Assembly: GCF_014529535.1 (NCBI RefSeq)
Contig: NW_023503727.1
Coordinates: 372,001 to 436,000, forward strand
Direction: 5' to 3'
DNA: 64,000 nucleotides
Source: Bradysia coprophila
Taxonomy: Eukaryota; Arthropoda; Insecta; Diptera; Sciaridae
The number at the start of each line of letters is the position of its first letter. The first letter of the stretch is position 1. Shown here in pieces: positions 22,276-33,364 of the stretch. The position numbers and the translations under genes are program-made. The notes beneath the pieces are model-generated. The model was not told the DNA's origin. It searched no databases and saw only the letters and a program-made list of their open reading frames with translations.

Positions 22276-23702
22276 TTTTTTTAAATATTATTTCTTCTTT
22301 CACATTACGTAAGTAAGTTTTGTTTGTTCGAAAATAAATAAAATTTATTAACACCTTTCGTACACATAAAAAATACTCTCATTTTTACGTAAATTATCCA
22401 TTAATCGAAGTACATACTTAAAATATTTATATCGGTGATGTGGGTCACTGTTGCAATAATACAAAAATATAATAATTGTTCTCTCGCTTTTTATCCTCAC
22501 AGCCAATATCCTGGATATCCTAACGGTCTTATTCGTATCAAAATTTCACTTTCATACGACCAAAATTCCCGCAAATTCCATAAATTTCTATCCAATACCG
22601 AATTCACTTTGGTAAAATTGGCGGGAATTTTCACACTTTTCGAATATTACAATTAACGTCCGACGATTATAACGTTCGCTCCGAAACTAACTACAAACCG
22701 ATGCAGTACCATTTATTTTATAAATGAAAAAAACCTTCGAGCGTCACAAAATACAAAAAAAAAAATCGAAAATCTCGATAAACAAATATACTGTAAATGA
22801 AGGTATCAGTCATTGTGGGGCAAGATTGCATAAAAAGCGTCAATAAAAATGTGTACAACCTCCAATAAGGTATGGTAAGTAAACTATAAAATCTGTAATC
22901 GTGCTGACCGCTGAATGCATATTATCGAAATTTTTATATTTTTGGTATCGTCTCCGTATGATCACCGTTCAGCAAAATTACTTAACAACAATCGAAGACA
23001 ACATTGTTGCATATTATCGAATCGAAAAGTGTGATGATTCAGCGCCAGATCACTTATAGAAAAGAGAACTGATCCGGGAAAAAAGACGATTAATTAAACG
23101 ATTTAGGGAATGAAAAAATAGGTCAGATTTTGTTCAAATAGGTTTACGTATGTCCTTTGTGTCTGCAGGCTGCAGGCTGCAGGCTGCTAAACAAATGTTC
23201 ATAAGAAATGGTAGACCTGATAGACTTAACAAAAAAAAGGACTTGCAGTGACTGTTTGTCAATTAAAACAAACTCTCGCCAATTTATTTTCATATAGATT
23301 TTCCACCAGAGCACAGAATCAACAACATTCCATGTGCCAAGTGCCATACTATCTAAACAATTCTCTGTGTGAATAATCATGCAGAGTGTAACGTGTGTTT
23401 ATTTATCAGAATTGAATACCATTATGGCTAAGGCTACATTACAGACCCACTTATATTATCTGTATGTGTCTAATTGCATTAATAAGTAATAAATTGTGAT
23501 GCGATCGCAAGGTTACAGTTTTTGGCATCAAATGTTTAAAAAACAAAACTACTTGATGACTAACAACAGTTTTAATCAGTTTCAATTTGAGAATGTCACC
23601 CGCTTGGCCGTGTGAGAAAACGGTGTGCTTAATTTTGATTAAAAAAAAACTTTGGACGAACCTCGGGAACAGCTAACAACCTTAGACTAAAAATAGACTC
23701 GT
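22276..23702. other. Intergenic, no gene seen
   Basis: AT-rich. The only distinct feature is a short GCAGGCT tandem run at about 23166-23188. Confidence 0.4.
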
Positions 23703-24223
23703 AGGGTGGGTTGAATTTTTCATTTTATTTTATTTTGAAACACCTAACCCTTGACTGAAGTCATGATGGTCCAGGGAATCTTTTATGGAAGGAACTTTTT
23801 TTTAAATTATGTTTTTCTATGACTAAAGGGTGACCGAGGTGGTAGAGTGAGGTTGCATATATCGCTGAATACTTTGAGCGATCACCCGTATATTTTCAAA
23901 TTTATTTCAAAAAGATTTCCTGTCCCAGCTTCTCCATGAACATTGAACTTACCTAGTCAGGCATACCTCAAACAACTTTATGTGTCATGGTTCTATTCGG
24001 AAGTAAAGTCAAAAAAAAAAAAATCCGGAAAGTTATGGTTGGGAAAATTGACTGACTTACACTGACCTCGATCATAAACGTGCTAATGTTATTTCAAAGC
24101 TACCTATTACCTCCAGTCAATAGTAATGGTTAAACATCACGCATGTCATAGAAATACGTGTAACATCACTCCACTATTCCGAAAACCAAAAATATCTCTT
24201 GAGGCATGAGAAAAACGTATTTG

Positions 24224-27200
24224 AAACGAGCCATCAGAACAGTCGGAGCGTTTGCTGCGACTGAGCCCCGTACAAACCCGTATATCTATTGCGTACGTGA
24301 CCCTAGTGCGTCTGACACCCTACTTTGACCGTAAGCCTATGCGCCGGTTAAAGTAGTTAAAGTAAAATTATTATGTAATGTGTGCATCTTAGAAATTGCG
24401 CATAGCGCAATTACGAAGCCCCGTACGACGTTCCTTTCAAATGAAACAAAAATTTCAAATAGCCCTAAAATTTTAATTTATTGAGTATAAATACACATAG
24501 GGCCCTAGTAGTGGCCTTAGTCCGAGGATCCAAATTTAATTTTTTTTTCAACAACATTTTATTCGGCCTTTGATTACCTTCCAAATGAAACAAAAATTAC
24601 GAAAAACGAATGAAATATACTCGAGTTATATGTAAAATACACATAGGGCCCTAGTAGAGGCCTTAGTCCGAGGACCCAAATTTAATTTTTTTTTCAACAA
24701 CATTCTATTCGGTGTTCGATTATCTTTCAAATGAAGCAAAAATTACGAAAAACGGATGAAATTTACTCGAGTTGTATGTAATATACACATAGGGCCCTAG
24801 TAGCGGCCTTAGTCCGAGGACCCAAATTTAATTTTTTTTCAACAACATTCTATTCAGCGTTCGATTACCTTCCAAATGAAACAAAAATTACGAAAAACGG
24901 ATTAAATTTACTCGAGTTATATGTAAAATACACATAGGGCCCTAGTAACGGCCTTAGTCCAAGGACCCAAATTTAATTTTTTTTCAGCAACATTCTATTC
25001 GGTGTTCGATTATCTTTCAAATGAAACAAAAATAACGAAAAACGGATGAAATTTGCTCGAGTTATATGTAAAATACACATAGGGCCCTAGTAGCGGCCTT
25101 AGTCCGAGGACCCAAATTTAATTTTTTTTCAACAACATTCTATTCGGTGTTCGATTATCTTTCAAATGAAACAAAAATTACGAAAAACGGATGAAATTTG
25201 CTCGAGTTATATGTAAAATACACATAGGGCCCTAGTAGCGGCCTTAGTCCGAGGACCCAAATTTAATTTTTTTTCAACAACTTTCTATTCAGCGTTCGAT
25301 TACCTTCCAAATGAAACAAAAATTACGAAAAACGGATTAAATTTACTTGAGTTCTATGTAAAATACACATAGGGCCCTAGTAGCGGCCTTAGTCCAAGGA
25401 CCCAAATTTAATTTTTTTTCAGCAACATTCTATTCGGTGTTCGATTATCTTTCAAATGAAACAAAAATAACGAAAAACGGATGAAATTTGCTCGAGTTAT
25501 ATGTAAAATACACATAGGGCCCTAGTAACGGCCTTAGTCCGAGGACCCAAATTTAATTTTTTTTTCAACAACATTCTATTCGGTGTTCGATTATCTTTCA
25601 AATGAAACAAAAATAACGAAAAACGGATGAAATATACTCGAGTTATATGTAAAATACACATAGGGCCCTAGTAGAGGCCTTAGTCCGAGGACCCAAATTT
25701 AATTTTTTTTTCAACAACATTCTATTCGGTGTTCGATTATCTTTCAAATGAAGCAAAAATTACGAAAAACGGATGAAATTTACTCGAGTTGTATGTAATA
25801 TACACATAGGGCCCTAGTAGCGGCCTTAGTCCGAGGACCCAAATTTAATTTTTTTTCAACAACATTCTATTCAGCGTTCGATTACCTTCCAAATGAAACA
25901 AAAATTACGAAAAACGGATTAAATTTACTCGAGTTATATGTAAAATACACATAGGGCCCTAGTAACGGCCTTAGTCCAAGGACCCAAATTTAATTTTTTT
26001 TCAGCAACATTCTATTCGGTGTTCGATTATCTTTCAAATGAAACAAAAATAACGAAAAACGGATGAAATTTGCTCGAGTTATATGTAAAATACACATAGG
26101 GCCCTAGTAGCGGCCTTAGTCCGAGGACCCAAATTTAATTTTTTTTCAACAACATTCTATTCGGTGTTCGATTATCTTTCAAATGAAACAAAAATTACGA
26201 AAAACGGATGAAATTTGCTCGAGTTATATGTAAAATACACATAGGGCCCTAGTAGCGGCCTTAGTCCGAGGACCCAAATTTAATTTTTTTTCAACAACTT
26301 TCTATTCAGCGTTCGATTACCTTCCAAATGAAACAAAAATTACGAAAAACGGATTAAATTTACTTGAGTTCTATGTAAAATACACATAGGGCCCTAGTAG
26401 CGGCCTTAGTCCAAGGACCCAAATTTAATTTTTTTTCAGCAACATTCTATTCGGTGTTCGATTATCTTTCAAATGAAACAAAAATAACGAAAAACGGATG
26501 AAATTTGCTCGAGTTATATGTAAAATACACATAGGGCCCTAGTAACGGCCTTAGTCCGAGGACCCAAATTTAATTTTTTTTTCAACAACATTCTATTCGG
26601 TGTTCGATTATCTTTCAAATGAAACAAAAATAACGAAAAACGGATGAAATTTGCTCGAGTTATATGTAAAATACACATAGGGCCCTAGTAGCGGCCTTAG
26701 TCCGAGGACCCAAATTTAATTTTTTTTCAACAACTTTCTATTCAGCGTTCGATTACCTTCCAAATGAAACAAAAATTACGAAAAACGGATTAAATTTACT
26801 TGAGTTCTATGTAAAATACACATAGGGCCCTAGTAGCGGCCTTAGTCCAAGGACCCAAATTTAATTTTTTTTCAGCAACATTCTATTCGGTGTTCGATTA
26901 TCTTTCAAATGAAACAAAAATAACGAAAAACGGATGAAATTTGCTCGAGTTATATGTAAAATACACATAGGGCCCTAGTAACGGCCTTAGTCCGAGGACC
27001 CAAATTTAATTTTTTTTTCAACAACATTCTATTCGGTGTTCGATTATCTTTCAAATGAAACAAAAATAACGAAAAACGGATTAAATTTACTTGAGTTCTA
27101 TGTAAAATACACATAGGGCCCTAGTAGCGGCCTTAGTCCAAGGACCCAAATTTAATTTTTTTTCAGCAACATTCTATTCGGTGTTCGATTATCTTTCAAA

Positions 27201-27715
27201 TGAAACAAAAATTACGAAAAACGGATGAAATTTACTCGAGTTCTATGTAAAATACACATAGGGCCCTAGTAGCTTTTCACTTCTAAGGCCCTAACTCACG
27301 GTCCACTCACCCGATTTTAAAAAACTTTTTTTTCCTGGATTGGTATTGACAATACCTATCATTTACATTTCCATCGTTTGTTTTGCCATAAATATCACCA
27401 AAAGACCTTAAATCACTTAGGTGGCCCTAACTCACGAAGGGCCAACCCGAATATGCCCATCTTCGAACTTAGCCTCAGTATTTTGACTATCTTTCAGTGA
27501 AAAAATAATAATTTTGAAATCGGATTTGATTTACTCAAGATATCGACGTGACAGACAGACGGACAGACGGACAGACGGCCCAAATTTTTATTGCGGATTC
27601 GTCATCTATGAACATAGGCAAACATTTTGCCCTTACCGTCTGCTTCGAATTCCATCAATTACACACGGCATCGTAATCCTATAAGCCCCTTCGTACTTCG
27701 TACGGGGCTAAAAAT
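24224..27715 (+). mobile_element. Family B element, copy 3 (expanded)
   Basis: Starts AAACGAGCCATCAGAACAGT and ends TTCGTACGGGGCTAAAAAT, the same ends as the other B copies. At about 3.5 kb it is the longest, because its 145-bp array has about nineteen units. The right part has CATCTTCGAACTTAGCCTCA and (GACGGACA)n modules. No coding frame. Confidence 0.9.
24500..27275 (+). repeat. 145-bp tandem array with 7-mer higher-order repeat
   Basis: GGGCCCTAG recurs every 145-146 bp (24500, 24646, 24792, 24937, 25082, 25227 and on), about nineteen units. Rare variants recur at about 1,017 bp: AATGAAGCAAAAATTACG at 24731 and 25748, and GAGTTCTATGTAAAATAC near 25350 and 26369. That equals seven monomers, so a block of seven was duplicated as a unit. 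Confidence 0.9.
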
Positions 27716-27812
27716 GTTTCTTCCATTAAAGGAATTCTCTGGACCAGCCTGAACGCACCCAAGGTTCAGGTGTTTTAAAAATAAAACGAAAAAATCGACC
27801 CACTCAACAACT

Positions 27813-28662
27813 CTTGAAGCATAATCTCTGTTGATTCCTCAGCGAAATGCTCATCCAATTCTAATCAAATCTATAACCTAATTATCGCGAACTTTTTCTG
27901 CCACAAAATAAATTATTTGCGTCTCATATATCCACATACACAGTTAAATGAAACAATATTCCAGCGCTAAGTATAAAGCCTAATTATACCAACTTTGTCA
28001 TCAATTTTTCCCTGCTATAACACCGTTCTATCCTTACAACCATATATACTACTGTTTTTCCCAGAAGTCGCATTGAAAACTGCGCATTCAAGTCGGTATA
28101 AACATAAATGGTCTGCATCGAATTCAACCCTACTGCATCATTCATTCAAAATGTTATGTGAACACAAAGCCATAATGCACATGACTTTGATGGTTTATAT
28201 CCAATCCCTCTACTCTGGTTGTGTATATATATAGTTCTAGGGAGGCAATTCTACATAAATAATGAAAAATTAAAATTAGAGAAAGAGATGCAAGAGACTA
28301 TATTATGTTAAGTATTGATCGGCTTATACGTCATAAGCTCAAATCAGATATACAAAGTACTTTGAATACTGAGCATTAAATTGCGTTTGCGCAAACGCAG
28401 ACCTTGCGCACCAACTACCCTTGTGAATGACTAATGGTGTATGTACTTTACCATACACACTCGCCTGTCGTAGTTTAGTTGAGTGAGGGGTTTAGCTTGA
28501 ACCAATTTAGATTAAAGTGTTGGAAAAACTTTTCATTTCCCTGAATTCGTGATAGTCTGGAACCGGTCCGTCATAATTTCCGTCGATCAACGTGTCGACA
28601 TTGTATTCGAAAATCTAAGTCAATTTGTCGTTGAACGTTGCATTGAAATTCAAAGAAGCGAA
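27813..28662 (+). promoter_or_regulatory. Duplicated promoter region of the Myb/SANT gene (upstream copy)
   Basis: Segments of this stretch match 32650-33364 in the same order: AATGCACATGACTTTGATGG, then CTTATACGTCATAAG (28323-28337, CRE-like core TACGTCA), then the perfect palindrome GCGTTTGCGCAAACGC (28383-28398, containing TTGCGCAA, the C/EBP consensus), then TTTAGCTTGAACCAAT. Surrounding bases have diverged, so the shared blocks stand out. Function is inferred. Confidence 0.6.
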
Positions 28663-28872
28663 ATGAAGAGAATGGCCAAAAGAAAATGTGAAATGTGGAT
28701 TTCGAATAATAAAGTTTTAGTCGGTGGCGGTAACAGTAAGAAACCGCATGCGCGCAATCCAAACTTCGAGACGGAAGAGACGAAATTGTTGATATCGTTA
28801 TGGGGCGATCCGGTTGTACAGAAAACATTAATCACCACACACAAGAAGCATCCCGTTATACAGAAATTGGCT
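28663..28872 (+). CDS. Duplicate first exon of the Myb/SANT-like gene
   Basis: From ATG 28663 (MKRMAKRKCEMWISNNKVLV) to the donor GCT/GTGAGT, 70 codons, phase 0. It differs from the corresponding exon at 33380-33589 at six bases, four of them silent; the two replacements are Met/Leu and Gly/Ser. It ends at the same donor. No matching second exon follows before 33867, so it is either an alternative first exon of the same gene, spliced across 5 kb, or a partial duplicate. Product part: the N-terminal half of a Myb/SANT DNA-binding domain. Confidence 0.65.
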
Positions 28873-29756
28873 GTGAGTGTTTTAATGTTTCGCTATACGG
28901 GATAGATTCTCCGCCGAATTTGTTTATCTTTTTATCGGGCGTTATACTCAGAGATTGTTGTTGCTTTGATTTCAATGACGAAAAACTAAATTTTTTGGAT
29001 GAGTTTGAATGAGATTATGTGTCTCTTTAAGTCGTTCTATTGTGGATGATAAATTTAGAGATGAAATGGAACAACAAGAGAATATCTTTGTTCGTTGAAT
29101 GAAGCGAGCTTTCTTCGACAACGGAATAAATGAAGGATTGTGAATAAATTAATAGAGTGACGATAGGTAGTTGTTGGAAGTCTTTGAGTGCCATTAATAA
29201 AAAAGCACGTCAAAACACAAATTGTGGAAAAACTCCGAACAGGTCTAATTCAGGTCTCACAAAAAATTCCCCAATGGTTTTGAGGGAACACGGAGCTCAG
29301 GTGGATATCGAAAAGGGTCCTGAATTGTTGCTGAAGGTTACCGCTTTTCGGTACAAATACTGGTACTACAGAAGAAACCGTATTCTACGTTCCATCCTCA
29401 AACAGGTCAACTTCAGGTTTAGACCTGAATTGAGTTCAGAATCGAGCCTGAAGTTGACCTGTTCAGAAATTCAGCCCCAGATAAGCTCCTTACTGTTGTA
29501 TGACACTTAACGATCTCCACGCGAGTTCTCTTCAAGACGATTGGGTTATTTTTAGCGTTCCACGAATTGGAGTCCGACTTTAAGTGAGGCGTCATAAAGT
29601 TTAAGAAAATTCGAACATCATGTGGATGACCATTTACTTCTCCTTCTACTTGGCACCTGTGTCTTAAGATCCACATAAAAGTTCAGATTTTTTCTGAATG
29701 TACAAAATCTAAAAGGGATCGTTCATACATAAATTAATGCAAAAACGTGACGTGCT
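28873..29756. other. Intron or spacer with a small hairpin
   Basis: No exon recognised. CAGGTCAACTTCAGG (29402) and CCTGAAGTTGACCTG (29448-29462) form a perfect 15-bp stem. Nearby words such as GACCTGAATT repeat the theme. Confidence 0.5.
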
Positions 29757-29965
29757 CGCGTGTGCAAATTATGTGTATCCGTGGTATCCATCAGAATACC
29801 GGGAAATTTCTGAAACTTTTTTTAGGATACCGGGAAATCGAATTATAGCTGCAGAAACCAGCGGGAAATGTATGTAGCGGGAAGTCACTTTTACATTTTT
29901 GGATACCGGGAAATCCGGGAAATCTTGACTCGGATACCGGGAAGAAAACATATTTTGCACACGCG
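29757..29965. mobile_element. Family G element, short copy
   Basis: Ends CGCGTGTGCAAA and TTTTGCACACGCG in inverted orientation, with identical 8-bp duplications GACGTGCT at 29749-29756 and 29966-29973. The interior is built from GGATACCGGGAAAT-like words. A longer relative lies at 49855-50995. Confidence 0.93.
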
Positions 29966-30062
29966 GACGTGCTCAATTGATGAATTATAAGCAAAATATT
30001 GCTATTTCGTCGGAAGTATCTATTGAAATCGTGAAACGAATTTAAATTTCATTTTTCTTACA

Positions 30063-32190
30063 ATTAGCTAATTTAGTGGACCTGCTTAGGCAAAAAATCG
30101 TGCATCTTTGAAAATCGTTATTACGATGATTGTATGTTGTTCCGTATCAATTCCTGATTATAAATTGATGTGGGGCCAAGACGGCAGCTCAATGGTTCTC
30201 TGGTGAGCGGCCGTTATGTCCCTTTTTTTCTATGATTTTTCATTCGTAAGCGAGAAGAGATATCAATCTACTTCCAAAGGATAAGTTATAGAGAAAAGTC
30301 TAAATTTTTTTTTGGTGAAATTTATTTTTTGACATTTGAATCCAAAATGGCGGAAAAAATTGGTCAAAGTCGAAAAATATTTTTTCTCAAAGGAAAATCT
30401 CTGAAACTGATAGAAAGACTAAAAATTCGCAAAAATTTTCTTCAAAAGGTTTATAGAGAATTTAAAGAGCTACGTTTTCGTTTTTTATTGATTGAAATCG
30501 GGCAGCTCGTTCCGGAGATATGTCCGTAACAGTGAAGTCACCATATGCTCTTCATGGAAAAATACATCGAAATTATTATTTTTTTCGTTAGAGTAAATAA
30601 TCATACGTATTTCCATGAAAATCGACCTAAAGTTGTATTTTCTGTAAATTTTAGTAACGCAAGGCGTAACCGAGTTTCATATTTTCACGAAAACATGCTC
30701 CCTGTTCTAGAATTTAAGGATTTTGAAGGATCTTTGGGTTTTTTGGATTCTCTTCAGGATTTATTGAACTGTTGAGGTGGTAGTGGGTCAGTTCCTAAAA
30801 TTATGTCACTGCACATGCACAATATGTTCCCAGCTCTAGAACGTAAGTATTATTAAGGATATCTGAGATTTTATTGGGTTCCCTTCTGGACTTTTGGGAT
30901 TGTTGAGGTTATATTATGTTAGTTCCTAAAATTCCACCACCTTACATAGTATACCATGCTATCAGTTCTAGAATTTGAGTAATTTGAAGGATTTGTCAAG
31001 TTTTTCTGGGTTTCCTTCTGGACTTTTTGGATTATAGAACTGGTCAGATCCTAAAATTTAACCATTATGGTACATCATCTGGATATTCAGGATTATTGAG
31101 AGTCATCTTAACAATCCCGTAAGTTCAAACGATATCCTAAGAAACCTCAAAACTCTAGAACTGGGAAGATAGTAGACCATGTTGGATGGAGGAATTTTGA
31201 GAACCAAAATACTACCATCTCATTAACACCAGAAGACCAGAAGGAAACCCAGAAAAACTTGACAAATCCTTCAAATTACTCAAATTCTTGAACTGATAGC
31301 ATAGTATACCATGTAAGGTGGTGGAATTTTAGGAACTAACATAATATAACCTCAACAATCCCAAAAGTCCAGAAGGGAACCCAATAAAATCTCAGATATC
31401 CTTCATAATACTTACGTTCTAGAGCTGGGAACATATTGTGCATGAGCAGTGACATAATTTTAGGAACTGACCACCTCAACAGTTCAATAAATCCTGAAGA
31501 GAATCCAAAAAACCCAAAGATCCTTCAAAATCCTTAAATTCTAGAACAGGGAGCATGTTTTCGTGAAAATATGAAACTCGGTTACGCCTTGAGTTACTAA
31601 AATTTACATAAAATACAACTTTAGGTCGATTGTCATGGAAATACGTATGATTATTTACTCTAAAGAAATAATAATTTCGATGTATTTTTACATGAAGAGC
31701 ATGTGGTGACTTCACTGTTACGGACATGTCTCCGGAACGAGCTGCCCGATTTCAATCAATAAAAAAAGAAAACGTAGCTCTTTAAATTCTCTATAAACCT
31801 TTTGAAGAAAATTTTTGCGAATTTTTAGTCTTTCTATCAGTTTCAGAGATTTTCCTTTGAGAAAAAAATATTTTTCGACTTTGACCAATTTTTTCCGCCA
31901 TTTTGGATTCAAATGTCAAAAAATAAATTTCACCAAAAAAAAATTTAGACTTTTCTCTATAACTTATCCTTTGGAAGTGGATTGACATCTCTTCTCGCTT
32001 ACGAATGAAAAATCATAGAAAAAAAGGGACATAACGGCCGCTCACCAGAGAACCATTGAGCTGCCGTCTTGGCCCCACATCAATTTAGAATCAGTAATCG
32101 ATACGGAACAACCTACAATCATCGTTATAACGATTTTCTAAGATGCACGATTAAGCCCATTTTTCAGCCTAAGCAGGTCCGCTAATTGGA
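30063..32190. mobile_element. Foldback element H, 2.1 kb palindrome
   Basis: Arms of about 1 kb (30063-31060 and 31200-32190) are close reverse complements, with ends GGACCTGCTTAGGC and GCCTAAGCAGGTCC. GCTAATT lies near both limits and may be the target duplication. Each arm contains imperfect direct repeats of about 130 bp (TCAGTTCCTAAAATT, TTCCTTCTGGACTTTT). The frames in each arm are mirror copies and not credible proteins. It sits between the two copies of the Myb/SANT first exon. Confidence 0.85.
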
Positions 32191-32649
32191 CAGGAGACAA
32201 TTTAAATATTCAAAAATTACGTTACGCTAAAGTCTTCATTTTTATGAAACTCCCTCCTCCTGTCACGCAAAATATATGGGACTTTTCAAAAAATGTATGG
32301 AGTGTCAACTGTCACACAAGCCCTACGACGTAATTTTTGAACGACCCCGAAACCTATAGGCTGATTTCTAACCCTCGTAAAAATCCCAAAAGTTCGAAAT
32401 ACGTAGCCTCAAATCTAATGTCTGTGACGACGTACAACTACGTTTTTCGAACGTTTACGCAACTTTCATTTTTACTCGAGAATGTGCTGATTTTTGAACC
32501 CGGAAATTGTTGAAAAGAACAACCAAATTATTACAGAGTGATGGCTGTAAAAAGTTCTGTTCTAAAGGTCTACAATTTACAGAGACATTTCAGCACGAAG
32601 GTGCTCAGATCTAACTGACATACTTTTATTGAAATAACTAATAATCTTA
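32191..32649. other. No feature seen
   Basis: Spacer. AATTACGT words occur in both orientations near 32210 and 32330, possibly a decayed element. Confidence 0.35.
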
Positions 32650-33364
32650 TTCCTATTTCGCATAACAACAAAACTCTCACTTCCTAATTTCCAATTATGA
32701 CTCCAGGGACACTAATTTAACGCATAATCACAGCTCTGCTATGAGCATATCAAACCTTACATCATACCATCCAATATAGAACGAAATTTCTATTAAATCG
32801 GCGCATGAAATTCGTCTAACAAAAAACAATTTTCAACATCCAACCCATCTAACCCTACAATGCATCATTCACGATGGTATAAAGTAATAATGCACACGAC
32901 TTTGATGGTCGACGATATAGAGAGCCGTCGATTGCATTTGAATGTAGAGAGAGAGTTTACTAACGCTAAAATTATAGCAAAAAGTTTAATTGAGAGAAAG
33001 AGATGCCAAGACAACTTTGAGTATTGATCGGCTTATACGTCATAAGCCCAAGCAGAACCAAAGTACGGAATGGTTTGAATTGAAAAATGATTGCGTTTGC
33101 GCAAACGCAGATCTTGCGCACCAACTACCCTTTCAACTAACATGTTTCGTACTTTACCTTACCATCGCACTCGCCTTTCGTGTTTTTTTTTCCTGTTTAG
33201 TTGAGTGAGGGATTTAGCTTGAACCAATTCAGATTAAAGTGCTGTGGTCAAAAAATTTTTTTTTTTTCAATTTGGTGAACTCGCCAGTGAATATCATCCG
33301 GTCAATCATTATTTTGTAGTGCAACACTTAAGTCTTGGTATATCGTTGAACAAATTTCCATTCA
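32650..33364 (+). promoter_or_regulatory. Promoter region of the Myb/SANT-like gene
   Basis: Holds the same ordered blocks as 27.9-28.6 kb: CTTATACGTCATAAG at 33032-33046, GCGTTTGCGCAAACGC at 33093-33108, and TTTAGCTTGAACCAATTCAG near 33210. Retention of these blocks between otherwise diverged copies suggests regulatory sites (CRE/ATF-like and C/EBP-like). Binding is inferred from motif resemblance only. Confidence 0.6.

Larger units (their letters stand above)
23703..27812. mobile_element. Inverted-repeat element M, host of family B copy 3
   Basis: Sequence from 23703 to about 23800 (GGTGGGTTGAATTTTTCATT, then GTCCAGGGAATCTTTTATGG) is an approximate reverse complement of 27716-27812 (TCCATTAAAGGAATTCTCTG, then GAAAAAATCGACCCACT). 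The arms are about 95 bp and diverged. Nearly all the space between is the family B copy and some spacer. Probably an old DNA element later invaded; target duplication not resolved. Confidence 0.55.

Noticed and set aside
18000-27275. CRISPR-like array
   Set aside because: Monomers are directly adjacent 145-bp tandem units without unique spacers, in a eukaryotic transposon.
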